A stretch of 31,352 nucleotides of DNA from Deltaproteobacteria bacterium UBA6967 (GTDB taxonomy: Bacteria > SAR324 > NAC60-12), in NCBI GenBank assembly GCA_002450295.1, contig DJYX01000209.1:1-31352 (forward strand), written 5' to 3'. The notes under the pieces were generated by a model. That model did no database searches. It saw only the letters and a list, made by a program, of their open reading frames with translations, and was not told the origin of the DNA. Of the stretch, positions 23,492-30,992 are shown one piece after another. The first letter of the stretch is position 1. Each line of letters starts with the position of its first letter. A program made the position numbers and the translations under genes.

Positions 23492-24715
23492 TTAACGAGT
23501 ACTCCAGGCTGGTACGGGCCATTCCAGTGCAGCTGAGGCTGATTCGAAAGGCCAGACAGTCTTATGCTGCCCATCGATAATTTGCATGATGATCAACTGG
23601 GCCTCTGGAGATTGACCTGTCTGGTCGAAGCGAACGCAGTCATAAGGTAGGATATTCTGGTCACCACAAAGTTTTGTCTCCGCAAGTGCATCTCGCAACT
23701 TTTTGCGATCAGTGGAACCGGCTCTTTCAAGGGCATCAGCAAGCACATAAGTTGACATGTAGGTTTCAGCAGCATGCCCATTCATATCAACACCAAATTT
23801 CTCCTTGAAGCGCTTTGATATTTCGGGGACACCTTTCTTCTTGACGTCTGTTGCCCACTCACCAACAGTGAAGGTGTAGTCAGCATCTTTACCAAGTGTA
23901 GAAATATAAGCTGGATCAATGTGACCAGCGGATGTTCCAACAATTGGAGCGTCGATTCCAAGTTCTTTCATTGTTTTGGTGATCAGCACGGCATCAGAAA
24001 GATAAGAGACCAGCAACACAGCATCAGGGTTCATCTGCTTGATCTTAGCCATCGTCGCAGTCATATCTGCGCTATCTTTAGGATAAGCAATTCGATCAAG
24101 GACTTTGATCCCAAATTGTTCTGCAGCTGCAACCTGACCATCACCTGTCGACTTCCCGAAGAGAGTGTCTTCATGCAGCAAAACCACCGACTTGACGGGT
24201 TTACCAACTTTCTCACTGGCTTCTTTGACAAAACGAATCTGATCACGGGCATACCAGGATGCTTGAGGAGAAACCTTGAAGAGATATTTGAAACCACGAC
24301 TAGTAATCGAATCTGCAATAGCTACAGGATCAATAAAAGGCACTCTAAGTTTCTCTGAAACCTGAGTGACTGGGAAGGTTACTCCAGATTGATAGGCGCC
24401 CATGATCGCGACCACACCTTTTCTCTCAAGTTTCTGCAGCTCAGTAATGCCGATTTCTGGCTTGCCCTGAGTATCCCCATCAATCATTTCAAGCTTGGCT
24501 CCCCCCAGTGACTTGATTCCACCATTTGCGTTGATCTCCTCAACCGCAAACTCATGGCCTCTACGGTTATTCACTCCAATTGGAGCTACTGAACCGCTCA
24601 GAGGTAACAGAATTCCGACTTTAATATTGTCAGCGGCAATTACATTGTAGGCGGTGATCTGAGACAGTATTGCAGCTAGACCAAGCGCTTTGAAGATCGT
24701 TCTTCTGAAAATCAT
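23492..24715 (-). CDS. branched-chain amino acid/amide-type periplasmic binding protein (LivK/Peripla_BP_6)
   Basis: The start at 24715 has GGGAG eight bases upstream and begins a proper signal peptide (MIFRRTIFKALGLAAI..., cleavage near NVIA-AD at about 27). The longer frame from 24826 has no site. The product is 407 residues. The mature protein opens IKVGILLPLSGSVAPIG, a family hallmark, followed by NRRGHEFAVEEINANGGI, then IMGAYQSGVTFPV where the ligand serine/threonine loop is expected. It delivers ligand to LivHMGF encoded downstream in the same direction. The ligand could be an amino acid, an amide or an aromatic acid. The operon appears complete. Confidence 0.88.
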   Translation of the reverse strand: MIFRRTIFKALGLAAILSQITAYNVIAADNIKVGILLPLSGSVAPIGVNNRRGHEFAVEEINANGGIKSLGGAKLEMIDGDTQGKPEIGITELQKLERKGVVAIMGAYQSGVTFPVTQVSEKLRVPFIDPVAIADSITSRGFKYLFKVSPQASWYARDQIRFVKEASEKVGKPVKSVVLLHEDTLFGKSTGDGQVAAAEQFGIKVLDRIAYPKDSADMTATMAKIKQMNPDAVLLVSYLSDAVLITKTMKELGIDAPIVGTSAGHIDPAYISTLGKDADYTFTVGEWATDVKKKGVPEISKRFKEKFGVDMNGHAAETYMSTYVLADALERAGSTDRKKLRDALAETKLCGDQNILPYDCVRFDQTGQSPEAQLIIMQIIDGQHKTVWPFESASAALEWPVPAWSTR

Positions 24716-25083
24716 AAGATTCTCCCAGGATAGTTGGCAATAACCTTTGCGGTGAAGAATTCCACAAAGGTCGAACAGTGTATTCATACTAATTGGTAAT
24801 GGCAACCATTGTGTTTCACTCTTCACTTGAAGATCAAGAATTTATGGAGTTGAAACCCAAATAATCATTTCGGATGATTCCTTTGAAAGACATAGCTGGC
24901 TAATTGGAATGAGCATCTCAACTAGTAAGCGACGTCGGTAGTTTTCACCGACCTGATGAACAGAATTAATTAGATGAGATGACCTAAGCGAAAATGGTGC
25001 TTGTGTAAATTTAGCTTAATCTTGATGAACAGAGTTAATTTTGGCTCATTGGCTACAACAAAATTCCAGAGGAAATTGATTCA
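24716..25083. promoter_or_regulatory. 368-bp divergent control region with direct and inverted repeats
   Basis: No gene is seen. It contains AATCAT-TTCGG-ATGATT (24863-24879), GTCGGT-N7-ACCGAC (24934-24952), and two direct copies of TGATGAACAGARTTAATT at 24954-24971 and 25023-25040, one mismatch in 18 and 69 bases start to start. These sit between the minus-strand liv operon and the plus-strand DapA-like gene, so they may be operators for either. The second 18-mer ends 43 bases before the DapA-like start. Confidence 0.5.
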
Positions 25084-25980
25084 ATGAATACTGAATTTTC
25101 AGGTATTTGGCCCATCCTTTACTCCTTCTTTGGAGAAGATGGAAACTTGGATCGGGCTGCGATGAGATGTCAGGTTCAAGCCTGCTTAACTCAAAATATT
25201 CAAGGCTTAGCGGTTCTTGGCCTAGCAACGGAGGTCCATAAATTGACCTCTGATGAGCAATTGAAAATTCTAAAATGGGCTGTTGAAGATTTGCAGGGAA
25301 AACTTCCTTTGGCTGTCACGGTTTCAGGTCCAGATGCTTCCGCACAATTGCAATTTGCCAAAAAAGCCTCTTACCTTGGTGCGAGTTGGTTGATCCTTCA
25401 GCCACCGTCTCGTCGTCCCCTTAGTGAAGAGGAATGTTTTGATCATTTCTCCGAGGTGATGAATTCAATTCAACTGCCGATCGCCATTCAAAATGCTCCG
25501 GAGTATCTAGGGGTTGGCTTGAGCATTCCGAAAATCATTGACTTAAACCAACGTCATTCTCATTTTAAACTTTTGAAAGGTGAGGGTTCTGCTGTTGAGG
25601 TTGAGCAACTTGTAAAGGCGCTGAAAAGCAAAATGCAGGTTTTTAATGGCAGAGGAGGAATTGAACTAGTGGATTCATTGCGTGCTGGCTGCGCTGGTTT
25701 AATTCCGGCGCCAGAGTTGGTAGATCGCCAGGTTCAAATCTATCAGTTTTGGAGGGATGGGCTAACAGAAGAAGCAGAGGCATTCCAAAAGGAAATCCTG
25801 CCGATGATCGTCTTCAACATGCAAACAATTCAGCATCTACTCTGTTATGGCAAACGGCTCTGGGCGGCGAGATTGGGACTGACCGTATTTGATCGGGCTC
25901 CTTTTCAAGCACCTAGTGAATTCGGTTTGCAAAGAATAGCTGCATTTGCAAAGGACCTAGGCCCTCTCCCCACTCGCTAG
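25084..25980 (+). CDS. DapA/NanA-fold lyase-like protein with altered active site
   Basis: 298 residues, the size and order of the dihydrodipicolinate synthase / N-acetylneuraminate lyase family. The Schiff-base lysine is present (K165 in FKLLKGEG). The usual GTTGE phosphate/carboxylate loop is replaced by GLATEVHKLT (46-55), and the catalytic tyrosine of the YN-x-P motif is replaced by Gln (IQNAPEYLG, Q136). It is therefore unlikely to make dihydrodipicolinate. Related outliers act as 2-keto-3-deoxy acid aldolases or dehydratases, or are uncharacterised. The start is a plain ATG with GAGGAAATTGATTCA upstream. It is convergent with a hydroxyacid dehydrogenase gene 14 bases away. Function is unknown. 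Confidence 0.78.
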   Translation: MNTEFSGIWPILYSFFGEDGNLDRAAMRCQVQACLTQNIQGLAVLGLATEVHKLTSDEQLKILKWAVEDLQGKLPLAVTVSGPDASAQLQFAKKASYLGASWLILQPPSRRPLSEEECFDHFSEVMNSIQLPIAIQNAPEYLGVGLSIPKIIDLNQRHSHFKLLKGEGSAVEVEQLVKALKSKMQVFNGRGGIELVDSLRAGCAGLIPAPELVDRQVQIYQFWRDGLTEEAEAFQKEILPMIVFNMQTIQHLLCYGKRLWAARLGLTVFDRAPFQAPSEFGLQRIAAFAKDLGPLPTR

Positions 25981-25994
25981 CGATCTGATGAACT

Positions 25995-27008
25995 TCAGGT
26001 TTTTTCTATTGGTTTGCTTCGAATTTGAGTGACCGTTTCTAGCTGAGCACGCTTACAAGAGGCAGGGGGAAGATTTCGGCTGATCAATTCTAAGTCTTCA
26101 AGGACAAGCTTGCCGATCTGTTGGAGGGCAGAAGTCAAAGCACCAGCGCGGTGTGCAGAGAGGAGCATGTTTTTGGTTTGACGAATTGGGTCTTCCAATG
26201 GAACGGGTTCTTCAGGAAATACATCGGTTGCCACTCGAATTCTTCCTGAGTTGGCAAATGTTTGTAGGTCATCAAAGTCAGCGATTGCAGCCCTACTCAA
26301 TAGGATGAGTATCGCTCCAGGTTGCATCCATTCCAGTCGCTCTGCATTCAAGAGTTTTGAATTTTCAGTTGTTATCGTGGCCGTGACAAAAACAAATCTA
26401 CTCTCTCTGAGAAGCTGCTCCAATCCGACAGGTTGAAGTCCATTCCTCTCTAAAAACCCATCAGGTAACCAGGGATCGTGAGCTAAGATTTGATTCTGAA
26501 ACCCCTGCAATACTCCTTTAACAGCCCGTCCCAAATCCCCATACCCAAGAATCCCAACAGTTGCTCCTGTCAGCAACTCTGCATCCTGATTTCCCTCCAA
26601 ACCGTATTTCTCCAACCCATTTTGAAAATCAGCGTGTGCCTGGTGAACATTTCTTGCCAAAGATAAAGCCATGGCTAGTCCAATTTCCGCAACTGCAAGC
26701 GCAAAGACAGAGCTCGGAGTCAAAACTGGAATCGATCTGGAAGCACAATATGCATAGTCCACATTCGGTAAGAAATTCGTTTCAACATTAAAGATGGCCT
26801 TCAGCTTTGTTGCTGCAGCAAGACGTGATGAATCGAGTGCTTGTTGGCTGATGATCACATCCATCTGAGGCAGCCATTCCGCATACTGAGAATCGGCCTG
26901 CATGGGATCAATTTCAAAAATTTCGTGTTCTGCAAAAAATTTTCTTTGGTCTTCCTCCCTGAAGATTTCGTTTGCAGTGCGAGGCCAAGGATCAAATAAG
27001 ATCTTCAT
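25995..27008 (-). CDS. D-isomer-specific 2-hydroxyacid dehydrogenase family protein
   Basis: The ATG ending at 27008 has AAAGGA upstream and gives 337 residues; the longer frame to 27089 is rejected. The NAD-binding motif is GILGYGDLG (152-160), with acidic D178 after the second strand (AHDPW). The catalytic triad fits: R239 (LLSRAAI), E266/E267 (DVFPEEP) and H286 (SAHRAGA). The motif ILILLSRAAI is a variant of the usual LINTSRG. Family members interconvert 2-keto and 2-hydroxy acids. It is divergent from the sugar-type ABC operon and convergent with the DapA-like gene. The substrate is unknown. Confidence 0.85.
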   Translation of the reverse strand: MKILFDPWPRTANEIFREEDQRKFFAEHEIFEIDPMQADSQYAEWLPQMDVIISQQALDSSRLAAATKLKAIFNVETNFLPNVDYAYCASRSIPVLTPSSVFALAVAEIGLAMALSLARNVHQAHADFQNGLEKYGLEGNQDAELLTGATVGILGYGDLGRAVKGVLQGFQNQILAHDPWLPDGFLERNGLQPVGLEQLLRESRFVFVTATITTENSKLLNAERLEWMQPGAILILLSRAAIADFDDLQTFANSGRIRVATDVFPEEPVPLEDPIRQTKNMLLSAHRAGALTSALQQIGKLVLEDLELISRNLPPASCKRAQLETVTQIRSKPIEKT

Positions 27009-27094
27009 TCTATATCCTTTGTTTATTTTTAATGATTTATGTGGATTCAGTACTTTAATCTCCGCTGATCCGAGATAGTTTTTTCTCAATTGAA

Positions 27095-27178
27095 TCTCAG
27101 TGGAGTGAGACTAAATTATCAGGTATTGATTGTTACCTAAGATTGTAGTCAACTCTCCAACCGGTTCTTCAGATCTGA
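27095..27178. promoter_or_regulatory. palindromes in the divergent region before the ribose-type ABC operon
   Basis: Three palindromes are seen: TCTCA-GTGGAG-TGAGA (27095-27110), AACCGGTT (27159-27166), and TCAGATCTGA (27169-27178). AACCGGTT has the central CG common in LacI-family operators, which often control ribose/fructose-type importers. No LacI-family gene is in the window, so this is inference. Confidence 0.35.
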
Positions 27179-27242
27179 GGAATAAATCGGCTATCATGAA
27201 ATTTCTCAGAGACAATTATCAACCCTGCCTTGGGAGCAGAAG

Positions 27243-28205
27243 ATGATCAAACGATTTGCAATAGCGATGGCTTTTGGAAGCCTACTCTCAATGCCAGTTC
27301 AGGCGGAAACCTATGGTGTCCTGATGAAGACACTCTCTAATCCGTTCTGGGGTGCAATGGAATTGGGTGTCCGAGAGGGGGCAAAAGAAGCAGGGGTCGA
27401 ATATTACCTTCAGGCTGTTGAGAGTGACCAGGCCGCAGAGCCTCAATTGAATGTCTGCAACACGATGCTGGAACGGAAACCCGATGCAATGATTACAGCA
27501 GCGATCAACTCCACTATTCTATTGCCTTGCTTGAAGCGAGCAAATGATATGGGCATTCCTGTAGTCGATCTTGATGGAAATCTTGATCATAAAATCGCTG
27601 CAGATGCAGGAGTAGATATTTCTTTTTCGATTGGATCTGACAACGTCGCTGCAGGCGCACAAGGCGCAGAATATTTAGTCAATAAGCTGGGCAAGAATGC
27701 TAAGGGGCCAGTTTTGGTCATCGAGGGACTTTCAGGGAACATCACTGGTCAAAAAAGAGCTCGTGGCTTTTCAGATCGCTTGGCTCAGTTAGCTCCAGGT
27801 CTCAAAGTAGTCGCATCACTTCCGGGTGATTGGGATCGAGGCAAGGCTGCCAACATCACAAATGACACTCTGACTGCCAATCCGGGTCTTGTAGCGATCT
27901 TTGCCGCAAATGATGGGATGGCACTCGGTGCAATCGAGACTGTATATGCTGCTGGCAAGCAGAGCCAGGTGACGGTTATTGGAGTTGATGGAAATTCTGA
28001 TGCGGTCAAATCAATCAAATCAGGACGTTTGAATGCTTCTGTTGCCCAGTTACCTTACTTGGTCGGTAAGCAAGCTGTTGAAAAAGTTGCTGCGATGAGG
28101 AAGGGAACTAAAGTTGATCAAGACTGGATTTATGTTCCTACCATGGTTTTGACAAAGGATATCATAGACAAAGGTACAGAGCCGATGCTCAAGTACGTTA
28201 AGTAA
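27243..28205 (+). CDS. ribose/fructose-type sugar ABC transporter substrate-binding protein
   Basis: 320 residues with a Sec signal peptide (MIKRFAIAMAFGSLLSMPVQA, cleavage after about 21). The mature protein is a Peripla_BP_4 (RbsB-type) binding protein: GVLMKTLSNPFWGAMELGVREGAKEAG, then MITAAINSTILLPCLKRANDMGIPVVDLD, and late in the chain FAANDGMALGAIE and VTVIGVDGNSDAVKSIKSG. Two cysteines (CNTML and PCLKR) could form a disulfide. The upstream GGGAGCAGAAG overlaps the start region. It is followed by a tetraloop hairpin and then the permease. The ligand is probably a pentose or hexose; the epimerase at the end of the operon hints at a ketose. Confidence 0.88.
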   Translation: MIKRFAIAMAFGSLLSMPVQAETYGVLMKTLSNPFWGAMELGVREGAKEAGVEYYLQAVESDQAAEPQLNVCNTMLERKPDAMITAAINSTILLPCLKRANDMGIPVVDLDGNLDHKIAADAGVDISFSIGSDNVAAGAQGAEYLVNKLGKNAKGPVLVIEGLSGNITGQKRARGFSDRLAQLAPGLKVVASLPGDWDRGKAANITNDTLTANPGLVAIFAANDGMALGAIETVYAAGKQSQVTVIGVDGNSDAVKSIKSGRLNASVAQLPYLVGKQAVEKVAAMRKGTKVDQDWIYVPTMVLTKDIIDKGTEPMLKYVK

Positions 28206-28218
28206 TCTATCCTATGAG

Positions 28219-28238
28219 CGGGCCGAAAGGCCCGTTTT
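28219..28238 (+). terminator. GAAA-tetraloop hairpin with short T run between binding-protein and permease genes
   Basis: CGGGCC (28219-28224) pairs with GGCCCG (28229-28234) across a GAAA tetraloop, followed by TTTTCT. It begins 13 bases after the binding-protein stop. The very stable stem with a short T tract suggests partial termination, or 3'-end protection of the upstream message. Confidence 0.65.
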
Positions 28239-28263
28239 CTCAGAATTTTCTTAGGAACTTGGT

Positions 28264-29199
28264 TTGCTCTCCCGATTGCACATCCGTCTAGAATCTCTCA
28301 TCGTCCTAGTGGTGCTTTCTGCAGGAATGGCACTGCTTTCTCCAGTTTTTCTCTCCGTTAACAATCTATTCAATATCATCTTAGCCACAGCAACCTTTGG
28401 GGTGCTTGCAATCGGTGCTACGTTTGTGATCAGCTCTGCAGGGTTGGACCTTTCGCTAGGGTCCGTTTTGGGGCTTTCTTCGGTTGTGGGAGCGGCATTG
28501 GTGGTAACTCTGGAATGGCCCTGGTATTTCGCCATCCTTGGGTCGTTAATAGCTGGAACATTGGCTGGAGCCGTTAATGGGTTCATCGTGACCAGAGGAA
28601 TGGTCCCTGCCTTTATTGTGACTCTTGGGATGTTGGGGATTGCACGGGGTCTCGCTTTAATTATTTCAGGAGGGAGAGGGATTTACGGTTTGCCAAATGA
28701 AATCCTTTTTCTTGGACAAGCAAGACCACTTGGAGTTCCTACACCAGTTTTTATCCTGGCATTGGTTGCAGTAATCTCTCACTACATTCTTGCACATACC
28801 CGATTTGGCCACCACACCCTCGCGCTAGGTGACAATGAAGCTGCCGCTAAGGCTACAGGAATTGACATCAATCGACAAAGGATGTTGCTTTACATGCTTT
28901 CTGGTTTGATGGCAGGGATTGCTGGATTGATTTTTACAGCTCGTGTCAATACTGGGGATCCTACAGCCGGCCTCAACTATGAGTTGCTGGCGATCACCGC
29001 AGCAATCATTGGAGGAACAAATCTATTTGGGGGAAGAGGTTCAATTTTGGGAACTATGATCGGTGCCTTGATCATGGGTGTTCTCCAAAACGGTCTGAAT
29101 TTGCTCGCTGTCCAAGCCTACTACCAGCAAATGGCAATCGGCATGGTACTGATTGCTGCAGTATGGCTTGATCAAGTCCGTGATAGAAAGAGGTCCTGA
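28264..29199 (+). CDS. ribose/fructose-type sugar ABC transporter permease (RbsC/FrcC type)
   Basis: 311 residues starting with TTG at 28264; TTAGGA about eight bases upstream supports it, and the first internal Met lies within the first membrane helix. It has about eight to ten hydrophobic segments. Family features include SSAGLDLSLGSVLGLSSVVGA near residue 60-80 and the coupling loop HHTLALGDNEAAAKATGIDINRQRMLLYMLSGLMAGIAG. The C-terminal end has GGTNLFGGRGSILGTMIGALIMGVLQNGLNLL, which is diagnostic for RbsC. Its stop overlaps the ATPase start by one base (TGATG), showing translational coupling. Confidence 0.9.
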   Translation: MLSRLHIRLESLIVLVVLSAGMALLSPVFLSVNNLFNIILATATFGVLAIGATFVISSAGLDLSLGSVLGLSSVVGAALVVTLEWPWYFAILGSLIAGTLAGAVNGFIVTRGMVPAFIVTLGMLGIARGLALIISGGRGIYGLPNEILFLGQARPLGVPTPVFILALVAVISHYILAHTRFGHHTLALGDNEAAAKATGIDINRQRMLLYMLSGLMAGIAGLIFTARVNTGDPTAGLNYELLAITAAIIGGTNLFGGRGSILGTMIGALIMGVLQNGLNLLAVQAYYQQMAIGMVLIAAVWLDQVRDRKRS

Positions 29200-29942
29200 T
29201 GGCATTGTTAAGTTTGAAAGGACTGAAGAAATCTTTCGGATCCATTGAGGTTTTAAGAGGAATTGACCTAGAGATCAACCCATCGGAAGTTATTGGTCTG
29301 GTTGGTGATAATGGCGCAGGAAAGTCTACGTTGATGAAGTCCATCACAGGGGTTTATTCCCTTGATGAAGGAATGATTGGTTTTCAAAATCAGGATGTCA
29401 CAACGCTTCCTCCCGGTGAAAGAAGGGCTCGTGGTATTGAGATGATTTATCAAGACCTGGCGCTTGCTCCTCAACAAGATATAGCGAACAACATATTTCT
29501 GGGCAGAGAACCTACTAAACGTCTCTGGGGTTTTCTTCCGGGTTTTGTAGATAAAGAAAAAATTGATGCGGAAGCCCTCAAGATGATTGATCGGCTGGGT
29601 GCTCGAATCCCCTCAATCCATGTCCCAGTTGGGCGATTGTCGGGAGGCCAGCAGCAAACCGTAGCAATTGCGAGGGCTCTGACATTTGATCCGAAGTTGG
29701 TCATTATGGATGAGCCCACAGCAGCTCTCGCTGTTCGTGAGGTGGAAGGAGTTCTGAAGCTCATTGAGCAAATGAGAGATGCTGGAATAGCTGTGATCTT
29801 AATCAGCCATCGTCTGAATGACATCTTTGCAGCGTGCCAGCGGATTGTAGTTCTGAGAAGAGGGAGTGTGATTGCGGATCTTCAAAGGGAAGCCACTGAT
29901 ATGAATGAGGTGGTATCCTATATTGTGGGTGCTCACGGATAA
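29199..29942 (+). CDS. single-domain sugar ABC transporter ATP-binding protein (FrcA type)
   Basis: 247 residues with one ATPase domain: Walker A GDNGAGKST, signature LSGGQQQTVAIARAL, Walker B LVIMDEPTAAL, and switch histidine in LISHRL. RbsA, MglA, AraG and XylG carry two fused domains of about 500 residues, whereas this gene ends after the first. It therefore must act as a homodimer, as FrcA does in rhizobial fructose importers whose gene order is also B-C-A. The next gene starts 15 bases later with AAAAGGA upstream, so this is not a truncation by sequence damage. Confidence 0.9.
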   Translation: MALLSLKGLKKSFGSIEVLRGIDLEINPSEVIGLVGDNGAGKSTLMKSITGVYSLDEGMIGFQNQDVTTLPPGERRARGIEMIYQDLALAPQQDIANNIFLGREPTKRLWGFLPGFVDKEKIDAEALKMIDRLGARIPSIHVPVGRLSGGQQQTVAIARALTFDPKLVIMDEPTAALAVREVEGVLKLIEQMRDAGIAVILISHRLNDIFAACQRIVVLRRGSVIADLQREATDMNEVVSYIVGAHG

Positions 29943-29957
29943 CAGAAAAGGATCTAA

Positions 29958-30812
29958 ATGGCGAAGTTGGGAATACATGCATTCTGCTTCACACCAGGAT
30001 GGGAAGCGAAACAAGCTGACAAGGTGCTGCCATCGCTTAAGGAATTGGGAATCAGCGTTGTTGAGTTGCCACTTTTGCGGCCAGCTGAATTTGATTCGAA
30101 GGGAACTAGGCAAGCCTTCGAAAAGCACGGTATGGGTGTCACTTGCTCTCTAGGTCTCCCTCATCACCTGGACCCGACTAAAGACTTGAAAGCCTGTACA
30201 GATTTTTTAGACCATGCTCTCCAGGTTGCAGCTGAAGCGGGTTCAAAAATTCTCTCTGGAGTGACTTTCGGTTCGATTGGAAAAACTTCAGGTGCCTCCA
30301 GAACTGATGCTGAGTACGATGCCATGTGCATGATGCTCTCACATGCTGCCAGTACTGCAAAATCCTTGGATTTAAGATTGGGGTTGGAACCTTGTAACCG
30401 CTATGAAACCCACCTGTTAAATACTGGCAAGCAAACGATGCAAGCGCTTGCTAGAATTGGAGCCGAGAACACTTTTGTTCATCTGGACACATACCATATG
30501 AACATTGAAGAAGTGAGTATGTCTCAGGGTTGTCAAGACTGTGGAAGCAGACTGGAGTATATTCATCTTTCGGAGTCAAATCGTGGTGTGCCAGGACGAG
30601 GCTGCTTAAACTGGGAAGACACCTTTTTGGGTCTGAAAGCAGTAGATTTTCAGGGGACGATGACCTTGGAGAGCTTCATTTATGTTGATGATGACATCGC
30701 AGGAGGTCTAGCTCTTTGGCGTCCAGTTGCTGATCAACCTGAAGATATTTTGAAAGTGGGTATCCCCTTCCTTATCCAGAAAGCCAAGGAGGCTGGTCTC
30801 AATCTAGAGTAG
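29958..30812 (+). CDS. sugar isomerase/epimerase of the D-tagatose/D-psicose 3-epimerase family
   Basis: 284 residues, the usual length for the family (AP endonuclease 2-type TIM barrel). The four metal ligands fit: E144 in LGLEPCNRYE, D177 in VHLDTYHMNIEE, H203 in YIHLSESNRG and E238 in TLESFIY. The DTYHMN and HLSESNRGVPGRG segments are especially typical of D-tagatose 3-epimerase, D-psicose 3-epimerase and L-ribulose 3-epimerase. It would interconvert free ketoses at C3, which suits the ketose-type importer encoded just upstream. AAAAGGATCTAA precedes the ATG. The exact sugar is not determined. Confidence 0.85.
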   Translation: MAKLGIHAFCFTPGWEAKQADKVLPSLKELGISVVELPLLRPAEFDSKGTRQAFEKHGMGVTCSLGLPHHLDPTKDLKACTDFLDHALQVAAEAGSKILSGVTFGSIGKTSGASRTDAEYDAMCMMLSHAASTAKSLDLRLGLEPCNRYETHLLNTGKQTMQALARIGAENTFVHLDTYHMNIEEVSMSQGCQDCGSRLEYIHLSESNRGVPGRGCLNWEDTFLGLKAVDFQGTMTLESFIYVDDDIAGGLALWRPVADQPEDILKVGIPFLIQKAKEAGLNLE

Positions 30813-30866
30813 TTTTTTTCATCATGCCTTTGGCCCAATTTCTTTGGGTCTGTTCCTTCTCTAGAT
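30802..30866. repeat. nested inverted repeats after the epimerase gene, possible terminator
   Basis: ATCTAGAG (30802-30809) and CTCTAGAT (30859-30866) are perfect 8-bp arms. Between them GGCCCAA (30832-30838) pairs with TTGGGTC (30844-30850), seven pairs with one G-T, around a 5-base loop. A run of seven T residues at 30813-30819 lies inside the outer arm. The left outer arm overlaps the last epimerase codons. It may end the sugar operon transcript. Confidence 0.4.
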
Positions 30867-30918
30867 CCCCTTGCAATCCCGAAATAATACTAATTCTCCT
30901 CAGCAACTTACCTCACAT

Positions 30919-30947
30919 CATTTGCACAGCCTGTGCTTGTGGAGTAT
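30919..30947 (+). promoter_or_regulatory. weak candidate sigma-70 promoter for the parA-like gene
   Basis: TTGCAC, 17 bases, then TATTGG resembles a -35/-10 pair, with the -10 box matching only partly. GCACA/TGTGC arms overlap the -35 box and could be a repressor site, since ParA proteins often autoregulate. The positional fit to the start at 30993 is reasonable. Confidence 0.25.
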
Positions 30948-30992
30948 TGGAGCAGCAACGGTTAATTCTCCAAAACTGGCCAGGAAGGCAGC

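Noticed and set aside
23921..24358. 145-codon plus-strand frame
   Set aside because: Lies entirely antisense to the livK-type gene, with no recognisable motif.
25981..26003. Terminator at CTGATGAACTTCAG followed by a T run
   Set aside because: The stem is only four base pairs and the T run lies inside the 3' end of the convergent gene; too weak to call.
29199..29942. Truncated RbsA pseudogene
   Set aside because: All ATPase motifs are intact, the downstream gene has its own good ribosome site, and single-domain FrcA-type ATPases are a known form.
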